A DNA stretch of 64,000 bases from NCBI RefSeq assembly GCF_000384815.1, contig NZ_ARQF01000018.1:1-64000 (forward strand). Reading direction: 5' to 3'. The stretch comes from Halodesulfovibrio aestuarii DSM 17919 = ATCC 29578 (GTDB taxonomy: Bacteria > Desulfobacterota > Desulfovibrionia > Desulfovibrionales > Desulfovibrionaceae). Shown here piece by piece: positions 52,855-61,953 of this stretch (its first letter is position 1; the number at the start of each line of letters is the position of its first letter). Below the pieces are notes generated by a model, which saw nothing but the letters and a program-made list of their open reading frames with translations, made no database searches and had not been told where the DNA came from. The position numbers and the translations under genes are program-made.

Positions 52855-53028
52855 TTATTCTGTAGGAGCGTAGTAGCAACGCTTGGGAGAGTGAATCTTA
52901 CCAGCTTCCTTCAGTTTTTTTATTGCTTTGGATACTTCCTTACTATCAACACCCAATACTTCTGCTACTTCACCTGGGCGGACAGGTTTACCTGCGTTTT
53001 TCATTGCTTCAAGAACGTTAGCTTCCAT
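52855..53028 (-). CDS. 57-residue winged-helix DNA-binding-like protein
   Basis: Minus-strand ORF from ATG 53028, preceded by CAGGAGTTTCCC, to TAA at 52855. The protein starts MEANVLEAMKNAGKPVRPG, then EVAEVLGVDSKEVSKAIKKLK as an HTH, and ends with a wing-like AGKIHSPKRCYYAPTE. It is compact, basic and reads as a minimal winged helix. Such mini-HTH proteins are, to my memory, conserved in Desulfovibrio. It is shorter than many annotation cut-offs and easily missed; a plus-strand 80-codon frame here is its shadow. No partner gene. Confidence 0.82.
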   Translation of the reverse strand: MEANVLEAMKNAGKPVRPGEVAEVLGVDSKEVSKAIKKLKEAGKIHSPKRCYYAPTE

Positions 53029-53281
53029 GGGAAACTCCTGATGTTTATTTAGTATAGATTCCTATTATCGATAAGGTGGTGTGCTGTCAATAAATATAGT
53101 CAAAAAAAACTAACTTGTTCTGATAGGTACAGATCGAGTATTTTTTGTATAACTATGCATATAGTAAAGAATAACAACTTATTTTGGTTGCCCGAAAGAC
53201 GAACAGGGAGGTACTATAGTTCTATTACCCAGTAATTGAGCCAAAGCCCTGCATGTTCGGCAGGAAAGAAGGGAGCGGAAT

Positions 53282-53548
53282 ATGTTAGCACAGAGATGGC
53301 GTACTATATGCGCACTGCTTTTCGCGTTACTTTGCATTATTTTTAACTGGCAGTGGGGCGTCGGGGTTATGTTCTTGCTGTGGGCAATACGCGATATCGC
53401 TGATGGTGAATCCCGTTTTATTGAAAAAATTAAGCGCTCTGAAGAACTCGTTCTGTATGTTCTTGTTATTATTATGCAGCTTTTCTTTGCGTTATTCTTC
53501 TTAGTTGCAGATTTTTCAAAGAATGATTTTTTACTTTGGTTTTTATAA
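53282..53548 (+). CDS. Small membrane protein, unrecognised
   Basis: 88 residues. GGGAGCGG is 7 bases before the ATG. Hydrophobic segments at about 8-35 (interrupted by a WQWG turn) and 56-76, with a charged middle (DIADGESRFIEKIKRSEE). Likely two or three membrane helices. No family recognised. A terminator follows at 53571-53610. It may be involved in envelope or respiratory assembly, but nothing in the sequence shows this. Confidence 0.65.
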   Translation: MLAQRWRTICALLFALLCIIFNWQWGVGVMFLLWAIRDIADGESRFIEKIKRSEELVLYVLVIIMQLFFALFFLVADFSKNDFLLWFL

Positions 53549-53570
53549 GAAAAACTGTTTTTAACAGTAG

Positions 53571-53610
53571 CAAAAAAAAGACTGACTTGCCGTGTGAGTC
53601 GGTCTTTTCC
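53571..53610. terminator. Terminator after the small membrane protein gene
   Basis: AAAAAGACTGACT pairs with AGTCGGTCTTTT (one G-T) across an 8-base loop. Confidence 0.7.
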
Positions 53611-53793
53611 TCGTTTAGCATTCTGTTTTGCTTTGCTATCTCTTTCTATTTTATATGTGGTAAAAACACGATGATAGTTACGTCTGCAAGAGTCATTTTT
53701 GTAATCACTAGTTACGTTGCTATATCAATCGGTACCTGCGTAACGTATTCTTATGGTGTACGTAGCGTTGGTTAGACATTTTTGTGGGGATAT

Positions 53794-55416
53794 ATGAGTG
53801 GGCTATTAACAACTCGTTCGTTAAAACTGTTTTTTCCTATACTTGCAATTTTTTGTTATGCGATTTTTTTTGTGATCTCTGCAGTATATCACGATAAGGT
53901 TGAGAACAAAGAAGAGCTTTTACGGGTAGATCAGAACAGATCTGTAAGTATACGAAAAGCGAGCTTGATGAGGTCCTTCAATGTTCCTTTTGCAGATGTA
54001 CGTGTTCTCGCAGGTATTATTTCATATCAAAGGAACAAGGCAAGTCTGTATAAAGACGTTGCGTTGCGCATACTGTACACTTTTGCTGAAAACAAGCCTG
54101 AGTATGGTCAGGTTCGTCTGTTGAATGTACAGGGGGATGAGATTATTCGTATCAATCGCGAACAGGGAAGGCTGCGTGTGGTTCCTGAAAAAGGATTACA
54201 GTCAAAGGCTCATCGTGGATATTTTAAAAAATCTCAGCGTCTAGGGTTTGGTGAAGTGTATGTTTCCCCGCTTGATCTCAATATAGAAAATAAAAAAATT
54301 GAAGTACCCTATGTTCCCGTTATCCGTTTTGTGACTCCGGTTTTTAATGACAGCGGAGAGCGAAGCGGATTTGTTGTTCTTAATTTTTATGCAGCGAAGA
54401 TGCTGGCACATTTTCTTGAGATAACCTCGGATGTTATGAGCAACGCGATGCTACTTAATAATAAAGGCTTCTGGCTTGTTTCTGATGATAAGAATGTTTG
54501 CTGGGCATTTATGTTTGAAAAGGATGAGAAGAAACTCCGTGGAAAAATGTTTGGAGCACAGTATCCTGTTATCTGGAAGTTAGTGCAGCAGGATCTTTCC
54601 GGTCAGGTTCAAAATAGGGATGGGTTGTTTACATGGGCAACTGTAAATCCGGTTTTCTCTGTTTCTCCTAAAATTGACAAAGGTGGGCAGGCATCTCCGC
54701 CCGTTGTTGTCAGCCCGTATCACTGGGTTGTCATGCAGCATGTAACTATTGAAAAACTAGCTGCTATGAAAAAGACTCTTTTTACTATTTGTGCGTGGGG
54801 GTGGGGCATTCTCTCCACATTAACAGGTGTTACCTTATGGTCTGGGTTACTTTTTATTCAACGGAACAGAATGCATCGGGAGGAATTGGAAGTTCAGGCA
54901 CGTCAGGATTGGTTGACTGGACTTGCAAACCTGCCAAATATATTTGCTAAGCTTGAAAAAGCCTGTGAGAGTTCCAAAATTAGTAATATTCCGTTTTATA
55001 TTCTGTATCTTGATTTGGACGATTTTAAATTTGTGAATGATCGTTACGGGCATGAATCAGGTAATATTGTGTTGCGGCATGTTGCGTCAGTGCTTCGCAA
55101 AAAGGTGCGGTTTACAGATACGGTTGCCCGAATAGGAGGAGATGAATACGTTATCCTTCTGGAGAATATGCGAACTAGCGATAAGGCGAAAGAGATTGCT
55201 GCTGACATTCTTACAGCGTTTGATGAGTCTCCTGTCGTTTTGGAGTGCGGCAGCAACGTGTATGTGAAAGCCAGCATTGGAATTGCAGGCTGGAGCAGGG
55301 ATGTCACAGGGCCAGATGATTTGATGAAACGTGCAGATGTAGCTATGTATGATGCAAAGAAGGAAAGAAAAAAACACAATATCATGCAGGCTGAGACCAG
55401 CGATATTACTGTGTAA
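53794..55416 (+). CDS. Membrane-bound sensor diguanylate cyclase
   Basis: 540 residues. N-terminal membrane helix (about 10-32), a large periplasmic sensor domain (about 35-320, Cache-like: YGQVRLLNVQGDEIIRIN), second helix (about 325-350), then GGDEF domain (about 370-535). The signature reads GGDEY, a tolerated variant, with RFTD five residues before it, the RxxD inhibitory site. It makes c-di-GMP in response to an outside signal, promoting biofilm; the adhesin at the start of the window would be a logical target. Start at ATG 53794 after TGGGGA; a TTG four codons earlier is unlikely. Confidence 0.9.
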   Translation: MSGLLTTRSLKLFFPILAIFCYAIFFVISAVYHDKVENKEELLRVDQNRSVSIRKASLMRSFNVPFADVRVLAGIISYQRNKASLYKDVALRILYTFAENKPEYGQVRLLNVQGDEIIRINREQGRLRVVPEKGLQSKAHRGYFKKSQRLGFGEVYVSPLDLNIENKKIEVPYVPVIRFVTPVFNDSGERSGFVVLNFYAAKMLAHFLEITSDVMSNAMLLNNKGFWLVSDDKNVCWAFMFEKDEKKLRGKMFGAQYPVIWKLVQQDLSGQVQNRDGLFTWATVNPVFSVSPKIDKGGQASPPVVVSPYHWVVMQHVTIEKLAAMKKTLFTICAWGWGILSTLTGVTLWSGLLFIQRNRMHREELEVQARQDWLTGLANLPNIFAKLEKACESSKISNIPFYILYLDLDDFKFVNDRYGHESGNIVLRHVASVLRKKVRFTDTVARIGGDEYVILLENMRTSDKAKEIAADILTAFDESPVVLECGSNVYVKASIGIAGWSRDVTGPDDLMKRADVAMYDAKKERKKHNIMQAETSDITV

Positions 55417-55639
55417 GTTTTAATAAAAAATAGTACTAGATAGAGGCTGATGATCAGTTTTTCATTATTCTCTTTTTTTATATGCTGTCTGTGGAGGTAA
55501 GGGCTGTGAGAAGTAATGAGACAACTTCAGACACTCCCTTGCAACAGGTAAAAAAGTATGACAAACCCCCGCAGAAAAGGTGCATTGTGTACCCGTAAAT
55601 ATAGTCATAGTGATTCCCAAATTTGACAGGAGCAGCGAC

Positions 55640-56821
55640 ATGGCATCTATTGGAACCCCCTTAACTCATTCTGCAACCAAAATTTTGTTACTCGGCTCGG
55701 GCGAGCTGGGCAAGGAAGTAGCCATTGAGGCAATGCGCCTTGGTGCGGAAGTTGTTGCGGTTGACCGTTATGAGAATGCTCCCGCCATGCAGATTGCTCA
55801 TCGTTCTTATGCTATCAACATGCTTGATAGTAAAGCGTTGCGGGATGTAGTGGAAAAGGAACAGCCTGATTTAATCGTTCCTGAAATTGAAGCGATTGCA
55901 ACTGATACCCTTCTTGATCTTGAAAAAGAAGGTGTAACAATAGTTCCAACTGCTAAGGCGACTTGGCTCACCATGAACCGGGAAGGTATTCGTCGTTTAG
56001 CCGCAGAAGATCTTGGTGTGCCGACGTCCCCTTACCGTTTTGCAGATACCGAAGAAGAGTACCGCACTGCTGTTGCAGAAGTAGGTATGCCTTGCGTTGT
56101 TAAGCCCGTTATGAGTTCTTCCGGCAAAGGGCAGAGCACCGTCAAAACTGAAGCAGATATTACTTCCGCGTGGAAATACTCGCAGGAAGGTGGGCGTACC
56201 GGTGGCGGGCGAATTATTATAGAAGGCTTTGTAACGTTTGACTACGAAATTACGCTGCTGACTGTGCGTCATGCTGGAGGCACCAGTTTCTGCAACCCGA
56301 TAGGCCACTATCAGGAAGATGGAGACTACCGGATGTCATGGCAGCCACAACCTATGTCCGCCATTGCGTTAGATCGTGCACGGGAAATCGCTCGCACAGT
56401 GACAGATGCATTGGGCGGGTTTGGTATTTTCGGGGTGGAACTTTTTGTGAAGGGCGATGAGGTTATTTTTAGTGAGGTTTCACCGCGTCCTCACGATACA
56501 GGTCTTGTGACTGTGATCTCGCAGAATCTCAGTGAATTTGCTCTGCATGCTCGTGCAATTCTCGGGCTTCCGATTCCGGAAATCGTTCAACGTGGTGCTG
56601 CGGCGTCCAGTGTTGTTCTGGTAGAAGGAAATGGCACAGGCGCAACTTTCTCAGGATTGGATAAAGCGTTGAGTGAGCCGGAAACGCAGCTTCTTCTTTT
56701 TGGTAAAGCTGAAGTGCACGGACGTCGTCGTCTCGGTGTGGCTCTTGCCCTTGATGAGGATATTGAAAAGGCAAAAGTAAAAGCAAAACGCGCTTCTTCA
56801 GCCGTTACTGTGACTTTTTAA
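55640..56821 (+). CDS. purT: Formate-dependent phosphoribosylglycinamide formyltransferase
   Basis: 393 residues, ATP-grasp. [20 protein letters not shown] (about 15-34), [12 protein letters not shown] (P-loop-like), [31 protein letters not shown] match PurT. Uses formate and ATP to make formyl-GAR in purine synthesis, sensible for an organism with abundant formate. Start ATG 55640 with AGGAG upstream; the upstream 20-residue frame is not homologous. Confidence 0.94.
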   Translation: MASIGTPLTHSATKILLLGSGELGKEVAIEAMRLGAEVVAVDRYENAPAMQIAHRSYAINMLDSKALRDVVEKEQPDLIVPEIEAIATDTLLDLEKEGVTIVPTAKATWLTMNREGIRRLAAEDLGVPTSPYRFADTEEEYRTAVAEVGMPCVVKPVMSSSGKGQSTVKTEADITSAWKYSQEGGRTGGGRIIIEGFVTFDYEITLLTVRHAGGTSFCNPIGHYQEDGDYRMSWQPQPMSAIALDRAREIARTVTDALGGFGIFGVELFVKGDEVIFSEVSPRPHDTGLVTVISQNLSEFALHARAILGLPIPEIVQRGAAASSVVLVEGNGTGATFSGLDKALSEPETQLLLFGKAEVHGRRRLGVALALDEDIEKAKVKAKRASSAVTVTF

Positions 56822-56831
56822 GTGAATATGC

Positions 56832-56882
56832 CTAGGGTGTGTTTCTACGTTCTCAACGCGGGAACCGAGGAACACACCCTAG
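56832..56882. terminator. Hairpin between purT and usp
   Basis: CTAGGGTGTGTT (56832-56843) pairs with AACACACCCTAG (56871-56882); no T-run, a mirror-symmetric stem between converging genes. Confidence 0.5.
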
Positions 56883-56930
56883 TATGTCTGCATACTGTAA
56901 CGGTGTCAGGCGCAGGTGGCATGAGTTTTA

Positions 56931-57431
56931 TTAGTCACAGTTAGAGCTGACCACCCATAGAGCGCATTTTGTGAACTTGCGGAGGAGTTCTGCTGAAACA
57001 CTTCCAAAGAGAAATTCTTCTTCTTTGCTGATTCCGCGACGGCCAATAACTACGGTTCCATGGTTTCCTTCTTCCTGGATAGCAAGAATATCCTGAGCTA
57101 TCGATTCTCCGGTTGTACATACTTTTGCGTCTTCAAAAGGTGAACTGCAACTGATGATATATTCTTCATTAATTGCTTTTTTATGAATGTTATTGCTGAG
57201 AAGCAATCCGCGAGCTTTGGCAAGTTTCCTTTTATACTCGACGACCAGTTCAGCGCATTCTGCACGCCAGAGAGCTTCAGATTCAAATAGATCCTTGTCC
57301 GGTAGCCGTTCGATAAAGAGCAGCGTTACAAGAACGTCCGGAATTGATCGAATCATTCTGGCGGTGTATTCCACAGCTTCAAAAGAAGGTTTGGAAGAAT
57401 CAAATGCCACAAGAATATTGTAGATGTTCAT
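56931..57431 (-). CDS. Universal stress protein (UspA family, ATP-binding type)
   Basis: 166 residues. ILVAFDSSKPSFEAVEYTARM at the N-terminus and GRRGISKEEEFLFGSVS at the C-terminus, which is an exact G-2x-G-9x-G-S ATP-binding motif. Cytoplasmic. Its ATG overlaps the stop of the kinase-like gene (ATGA, 4 bases), so translation is coupled; the two proteins may act together. Last gene of a three-gene operon. Confidence 0.9.
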   Translation of the reverse strand: MNIYNILVAFDSSKPSFEAVEYTARMIRSIPDVLVTLLFIERLPDKDLFESEALWRAECAELVVEYKRKLAKARGLLLSNNIHKKAINEEYIISCSSPFEDAKVCTTGESIAQDILAIQEEGNHGTVVIGRRGISKEEEFLFGSVSAELLRKFTKCALWVVSSNCD

Positions 57432-58417
57432 ACTTCAGGATACCTCCTACGGGCTGACTTAAATACGGGGAGTTCGTGAAAACATGTAAGTAACGCGCTT
57501 ACAAACTCGGTAACTGATGAATAAAAAACACTATTTTTTGCTGAAAAATGCATGCAAATGTTGTTCAGTGTGTCGGGAATGTATGGGTATCGTTTTTGAA
57601 TGTTTGCAAGACGATACGGCATTGCGAGTGCCATATCCTCAGCTGTTACGGCTTCTGTCTGTGATTGTTCCAATGTTCCAATCTGTTGGGCTGTTATTTC
57701 CCGTTGCCCCACTAGGAGTAATAGAATGCTCCCCAGCCCGAATAAATCCAGAGCGAAAGGGTTTTCGCGCAGTCCGAATGCGTAGTCAAAGTCAATCCAC
57801 CGCCAGTTTTTTGTGTCGGACTCTATGAGTAGGTGATCACGCCGGATATCACCATGTTGTTCATGATTTAGATGCAGGTGCGCAATCGCTTTTACGGCAC
57901 CAATAAATTTTGCGAAGTAGTCAGGAAAGATGGTGTTGAAGTATTCTTCATGTGATACCGGAAGATGATCAAGAGCCACATCCAGTTCTGATCCGTAAAT
58001 GATGTCTAATATTCTGACACAATTTCCTTTTTCATCCAGAACGGTTTTGCCTTGCATAAACCGCATATCTCCATCAACTAACTTGAGAATTCGTGATTCC
58101 TTGCGCGGACTTCGGTAGCAGCTGGACCGGATGGTTCCTATTGAAATGTCAAACTTCTCATAAAATTCCAATTTGATTATCTGGTGTTTTCCTGTTTCAA
58201 GCTCTTTACATCGTTTTACCCAATACTTTGGATCCTCTAATCCGAAACGACGTTCTGACAGGTTTTTGTTCACAAGATAATGCTTACCATCAAGATACAT
58301 TACATCACCATAATCAATGGACATGAATTCTGTAGTATTGGTAATAATCTTACCTGCATGCTTGCGTGGAAATGTAGGCATGTAGTGCTTGAGAATGTCG
58401 TAGGCACTTTTTTCCAT
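57428..58417 (-). CDS. Protein-kinase-fold protein coupled to Usp
   Basis: 329 residues. HGDIRRDHLLIE (about 192-203) matches the catalytic loop with Asp, with His in place of the Asn, and WRWIDFDYAFG is the DFG-like metal loop. HQIIKLEFYEKF could hold the ATP lysine. The fold is between Ser/Thr and aminoglycoside-phosphotransferase types. No membrane segments. It lies 36 bases downstream of the DUF1499 gene and overlaps usp. A stress-signalling kinase acting on Usp is possible but not shown by sequence. Confidence 0.68.
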   Translation of the reverse strand: MEKSAYDILKHYMPTFPRKHAGKIITNTTEFMSIDYGDVMYLDGKHYLVNKNLSERRFGLEDPKYWVKRCKELETGKHQIIKLEFYEKFDISIGTIRSSCYRSPRKESRILKLVDGDMRFMQGKTVLDEKGNCVRILDIIYGSELDVALDHLPVSHEEYFNTIFPDYFAKFIGAVKAIAHLHLNHEQHGDIRRDHLLIESDTKNWRWIDFDYAFGLRENPFALDLFGLGSILLLLVGQREITAQQIGTLEQSQTEAVTAEDMALAMPYRLANIQKRYPYIPDTLNNICMHFSAKNSVFYSSVTEFVSALLTCFHELPVFKSARRRYPEV

Positions 58418-58453
58418 ACAGTTGTCCAGTGTAAATAGAGTGATAAAACGAAT

Positions 58454-58903
58454 TTAACCTTCAAGTTTATTTTCCATGTAACGCCGGATAGCCTCGACCC
58501 GCCTGCGGTTTACTCCGAAATCATACCAACCGCTTCGAGACGCAGATCGAACATGGATTTTGTCTCCAGCAAAAAATAGCTCCAGATCATCTGTAAATCC
58601 AAAAAACATGGAACGGATGCTAACGTGGACATAGTGGCTTGCTTTTTCTTCCAACTCAGCTTTGGGGAGTTGTTGAACATAGTCTACAAGCATTGGAAAT
58701 ATTGAAAGAGTACTTGCCGTGGGAACAAGTGGTTCTATGTAGTGACTGTCGCTTTGTGGCAGTTTACTGCAAACGCAATTGGGAGAAATCGGACAAGGGG
58801 AAAGAACTTCATCGGACGTGTCCATTGCTACAGTCTTGTCTAGAGTGGTGGCGGTGTAGTTACTGTCTTTGGTTGAACTGCTGAAAATAGAACGAAATCG
58901 CAT
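58454..58903 (-). CDS. DUF1499 family protein
   Basis: 149 residues from ATG 58903, which has GGCAGGAGAGCC upstream; upstream ATGs lack ribosome sites. SPCPISPNCVCSKLP near residue 37 and DDLELFFAGDKIHVRSASRSGWYDFGVNRRRVE near the end are the DUF1499 signature (Cys pair and RS-SR-GxYDxGVNR-R). Function of the family is not known to me. First gene of the minus-strand operon with the kinase-like and usp genes. Confidence 0.85.
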   Translation of the reverse strand: MRFRSIFSSSTKDSNYTATTLDKTVAMDTSDEVLSPCPISPNCVCSKLPQSDSHYIEPLVPTASTLSIFPMLVDYVQQLPKAELEEKASHYVHVSIRSMFFGFTDDLELFFAGDKIHVRSASRSGWYDFGVNRRRVEAIRRYMENKLEG

Positions 58904-59071
58904 GGCTCTCCTGCCTGTAAAAACTATCAGTTGTCTGAGTGCGTATTGTGCCATGTCCGTGGAGCAGGGCAAATGAAAGAAGGCAAAAAGGTGCATAATT
59001 CATAAAGTAATCAACAGAAGAACGCGACTAACGTTAGTTAAGACTTTTTCTCTCTCTTTTCATTTGAAAAT

Positions 59072-59106
59072 AAAAAAGCGCCTCACAACGACTATTGTGA
59101 GGCGCT
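59072..59106 (-). terminator. Terminator of the amino-acid ABC operon
   Basis: AGCGCCTCACAA/TTGTGAGGCGCT perfect stem; on the minus strand followed by TTTTTTATTT. Confidence 0.88.
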
Positions 59107-59129
59107 CAGCGTACTACAGCAAATGAAGA

Positions 59130-60914
59130 TTACATTTTCAAATTGACCTGCTCTGGAGAGAGCTTCAGTTCAAGATGCTTTGCGTACTTGGACATGAGCA
59201 AACATGGTACAAAGTACAGAACCGCTGCTGTTGTCCATAGTTCCATCGATGCGATCATCAGACGGTTGTCGAGTGCCTTGGTTACCGAGGTCAGTTCCAT
59301 TACCCCTAGAACAGTAACAAGCGAGGTATCTTTAAATATAGCAATGAACAGTCCGACAATTGGCGGAATCATTTGTTTCAGAGCTTGTGGAAGAATAATT
59401 TTCCGCATTGTCTGCCAGTAGGAAAGACCGGATGAGAATGCCGCTTCAACTTGTCCCGGAGGAATGTTTTGGATGCCGCCTCGTACAATTTCTGCGAGGT
59501 ATGCTGCTGTAAAGAGTGTAAGCGCAATGGATGCAGACCAAACTGTGTTGATGAAGCTGTCAAAAAGAACTGGAATGAGGAAGTATACCCAATAAATTAC
59601 GATAATCAGCGGGTTGCCTCGGATAAGCTCAATATAGAGCAGACTTGGAATTCGGAAGATACGGTTTGTAGAGCTTCTGCCAAGTCCAACAACAAGCCCG
59701 ATAAAAAAGCTTGCGAAGATGGCAACAATGGCAATGATGAAGGACAGAGAGAAGCCGCCCAGCCCCATAAAGAGGTCATCACCTGTTGCGTTCGGGAACT
59801 GCCATACCAGCATTGTTGGAAGTTCTTTGAAGATTACTGACCAGTCAAAACTGTAGAAACCTTTTGCAAGAGAGAATAGCAGACCGGCGAGTATGGCGAG
59901 AAATGCTCCCTTACTGATAAGTACAAGCATCACATATAGTTTTTTGAGAATTAACTGGCTTGTATTGACCGTAACTCCCGCGTGCATTTTTTGTCTGCGT
60001 CGTTGCCGCAGGAACCGTCCGGCGGGATGAAATAAAATTTTGTTCAGGCAGGAAACAGGAATGAGAAGCATGTTGATAAACATTACAGGAAGACTGTTCT
60101 TGCCTTTACTGGAAGCGCGAATACGTCCGTCCACTCCATTGATCACAAAAGCGATAATGAGTGAGAAGGAAAGATACAATACTGATGCAGCTGTAGTTGC
60201 TTCAAAGCCTTTAAAGGTTAGAGCCTCTACCTGCTGGGCCTGCCATGTAAGGTCAGCAACCCCAACCACCATAGCAAGGGAGGTGTTCTTCATGTTGTTA
60301 AGAAATTCGCTGCCAAGTGGTGGAATGATTTCACGGAATGCAAGAGGAAGGATGACTTTGCGCAGCACTTGTACGTAGGTGAGGCCGGAGGAATAGGCAG
60401 CTTCCAGCAATCCTTTGGGGATGGACTGGAGACCTGCGCGGATGACTTCCGCCATGAACGCACTGGTGTATAAGCCGACAGCAAAAGTGGCAGTCCAGAA
60501 TTCAAATTGTGTTTCAAAAAGAAGTTCCCTTCCTGCTTCAGGAAGCGCCTGTGGAAACGCAAAGTAGAAAAAGAACAGAATTACAAGCAGCGGTGTGTTG
60601 CGGAAAAATTCCACAATACATGTGGCTGTCCAGTTCAGAGGCTTAAAGTCCGAGAGGCGTGCAAGGCCGAGGGCTGTACCAAGCGAAATACCGATGAGAG
60701 AACTGATAAGGGTAATTTTAGCGGTAAGCCAAAGACCTTTTAAAATCTCAACACCAAAATTTATTTGATAGGTCTTGTTGACGGTGAAGAGAATCGGCCA
60801 CTGAAAATCGTACCCGAAATCGAAGACCCAGCCCCAGTAATAGAGGCTGATAATGCCGACCACAGCAAGAACTGTGTTTTGAACCCAAACTTTTTCCAAC
60901 CAATAGCGTAGCAT
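59130..60914 (-). CDS. Polar amino-acid ABC transporter permease, two permease domains fused
   Basis: 594 residues holding two HisM/GlnP-type permease domains in one chain: about 45-265 and 360-585. Each has its own EAA loop (EAAYSSGLTYVQVLRKVILP and EAAFSSGLSYWQTMRKIILP). A basic linker (RFLRQRRRQK) and an extra hydrophobic segment join them. In most bacteria these are two separate genes forming a heterodimer. It belongs with the binding protein and ATPase just upstream. Last gene of the operon; a strong hairpin precedes it. Confidence 0.92.
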   Translation of the reverse strand: MLRYWLEKVWVQNTVLAVVGIISLYYWGWVFDFGYDFQWPILFTVNKTYQINFGVEILKGLWLTAKITLISSLIGISLGTALGLARLSDFKPLNWTATCIVEFFRNTPLLVILFFFYFAFPQALPEAGRELLFETQFEFWTATFAVGLYTSAFMAEVIRAGLQSIPKGLLEAAYSSGLTYVQVLRKVILPLAFREIIPPLGSEFLNNMKNTSLAMVVGVADLTWQAQQVEALTFKGFEATTAASVLYLSFSLIIAFVINGVDGRIRASSKGKNSLPVMFINMLLIPVSCLNKILFHPAGRFLRQRRRQKMHAGVTVNTSQLILKKLYVMLVLISKGAFLAILAGLLFSLAKGFYSFDWSVIFKELPTMLVWQFPNATGDDLFMGLGGFSLSFIIAIVAIFASFFIGLVVGLGRSSTNRIFRIPSLLYIELIRGNPLIIVIYWVYFLIPVLFDSFINTVWSASIALTLFTAAYLAEIVRGGIQNIPPGQVEAAFSSGLSYWQTMRKIILPQALKQMIPPIVGLFIAIFKDTSLVTVLGVMELTSVTKALDNRLMIASMELWTTAAVLYFVPCLLMSKYAKHLELKLSPEQVNLKM

Positions 60915-60983
60915 GAAATAACAAACCTTTTATCAAGTAAATACAGCGTCTAAGTATTTTACTGCTGTAGGACAGCGATAAAA

Positions 60984-61011
60984 CGTACGTCCGGCGTAAA
61001 CCGGACGTACG
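60984..61011 (-). promoter_or_regulatory. Intercistronic hairpin between binding protein and permease
   Basis: CGTACGTCCGG/CCGGACGTACG perfect 11-base stem; on the minus strand followed by TTTT. It probably attenuates permease expression and protects the 3' end of the binding-protein mRNA. Confidence 0.65.
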
Positions 61012-61035
61012 AATAATGATCAATAGATCAGACGG

Positions 61036-61860
61036 CTATGGCCAGAGCTCGATGGAACCTGACATTGGCATAGCAAAAGGAGTGTCTGCACCGTACCATT
61101 TATTGTAAATGGTCATGTAGGTGCCGTCACGCCACATATCCTGAAGCGCAGCGTTTACAGAGTTACGCAACTGGGAATCGTTTTGTGGAAGACCGATGCC
61201 GTATGGCTCGTCGGAAAGGAAATCACCAACGAGTTCAAATTGGCCAGGAGTCTTGGATGCGTAACCAAGAAGAATGGTTGCGTCAGTGGACCAGCCTGCT
61301 ACGCGACCCATCTGGAGGGCCTGGAAGCACTCAGATTCTTTCTGGAAAGAAATAACGTGTGCAGCAGGGTCGGCAACGCCCAGAGCCTTAAGAGCACGTT
61401 TTACGTTGATTTCAGAAGTAGTGCCCTGCATGGTGGCAATTTTTTTGTCTTTCATGTCAGCAAGAGTTTTATATTTGCCTGACTTAGCAAGAACTTTCTG
61501 ACCATCAAAGAAGTAAGTAATGGAAAAATCAATAGATTTTTCACGTTCGCGGGTGTGAGTCATGTTTGCTACAGATGCATCTATGCGACCCTGCTGAATA
61601 AAAGCGATACGAGTTTTGTTATTCACTTTTACGCGTTCGATCTCAACGCCAAGGCGTTTTGCAAGCTCGGTAGCCACATCGTAGTCAAATCCTCCCCATT
61701 CACCTTTGTCATTAAAGAATGCGCCAGGGATGGAGTCGGTCATGACTCCGATACGGATTTTCTTATCTTTCATGATACGATCATACGAAGGGCCGGCAAA
61801 TGCAATGGATGCAATCATTACAAGAGCTAAAGTTAAAGCAAGAACTCTACTAATACGCAT
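61036..61860 (-). CDS. Periplasmic amino-acid-binding protein
   Basis: 274 residues. Signal peptide (MRISRVLALT..., cleavage about residue 24 after AFA). The mature protein is an SBP family 3 fold: IRIGVMTDSIPGAFFNDKGEWGGFDYDVA, RVKVNNKTRIAFIQQGRIDASVANMTHTREREKSIDFS. Probably binds glutamate/aspartate or another polar amino acid. ATG 61860 with GGGAG upstream; two codons earlier there is an unlikely alternative start. Middle gene of the ABC operon. Confidence 0.93.
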   Translation of the reverse strand: MRISRVLALTLALVMIASIAFAGPSYDRIMKDKKIRIGVMTDSIPGAFFNDKGEWGGFDYDVATELAKRLGVEIERVKVNNKTRIAFIQQGRIDASVANMTHTREREKSIDFSITYFFDGQKVLAKSGKYKTLADMKDKKIATMQGTTSEINVKRALKALGVADPAAHVISFQKESECFQALQMGRVAGWSTDATILLGYASKTPGQFELVGDFLSDEPYGIGLPQNDSQLRNSVNAALQDMWRDGTYMTIYNKWYGADTPFAMPMSGSIELWP

Positions 61861-61953
61861 GTACAACTCCCAGTTTCGGTGTACTAATTTTTACCGCGAA
61901 AAGCGGTAGGCCTCCAGAATGACAAAAAAGCAAAATTGCAAGCAGGGTTTCTG

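Noticed and set aside
52810-53052. 80-codon plus-strand frame
   Set aside because: Shadow of the 57-residue minus-strand winged-helix gene; no RBS and many Phe/Cys from reverse reading.
53160-53281. c-di-GMP (GEMM) riboswitch upstream of the small membrane protein
   Set aside because: Lacks the GGGCAAACC, GGGACGCAAAGCC and GTAGCCGGGTT blocks of GEMM-I.
53536-53775. 79-codon plus-strand frame
   Set aside because: Runs through the terminator at 53571-53610 and begins inside the previous gene.
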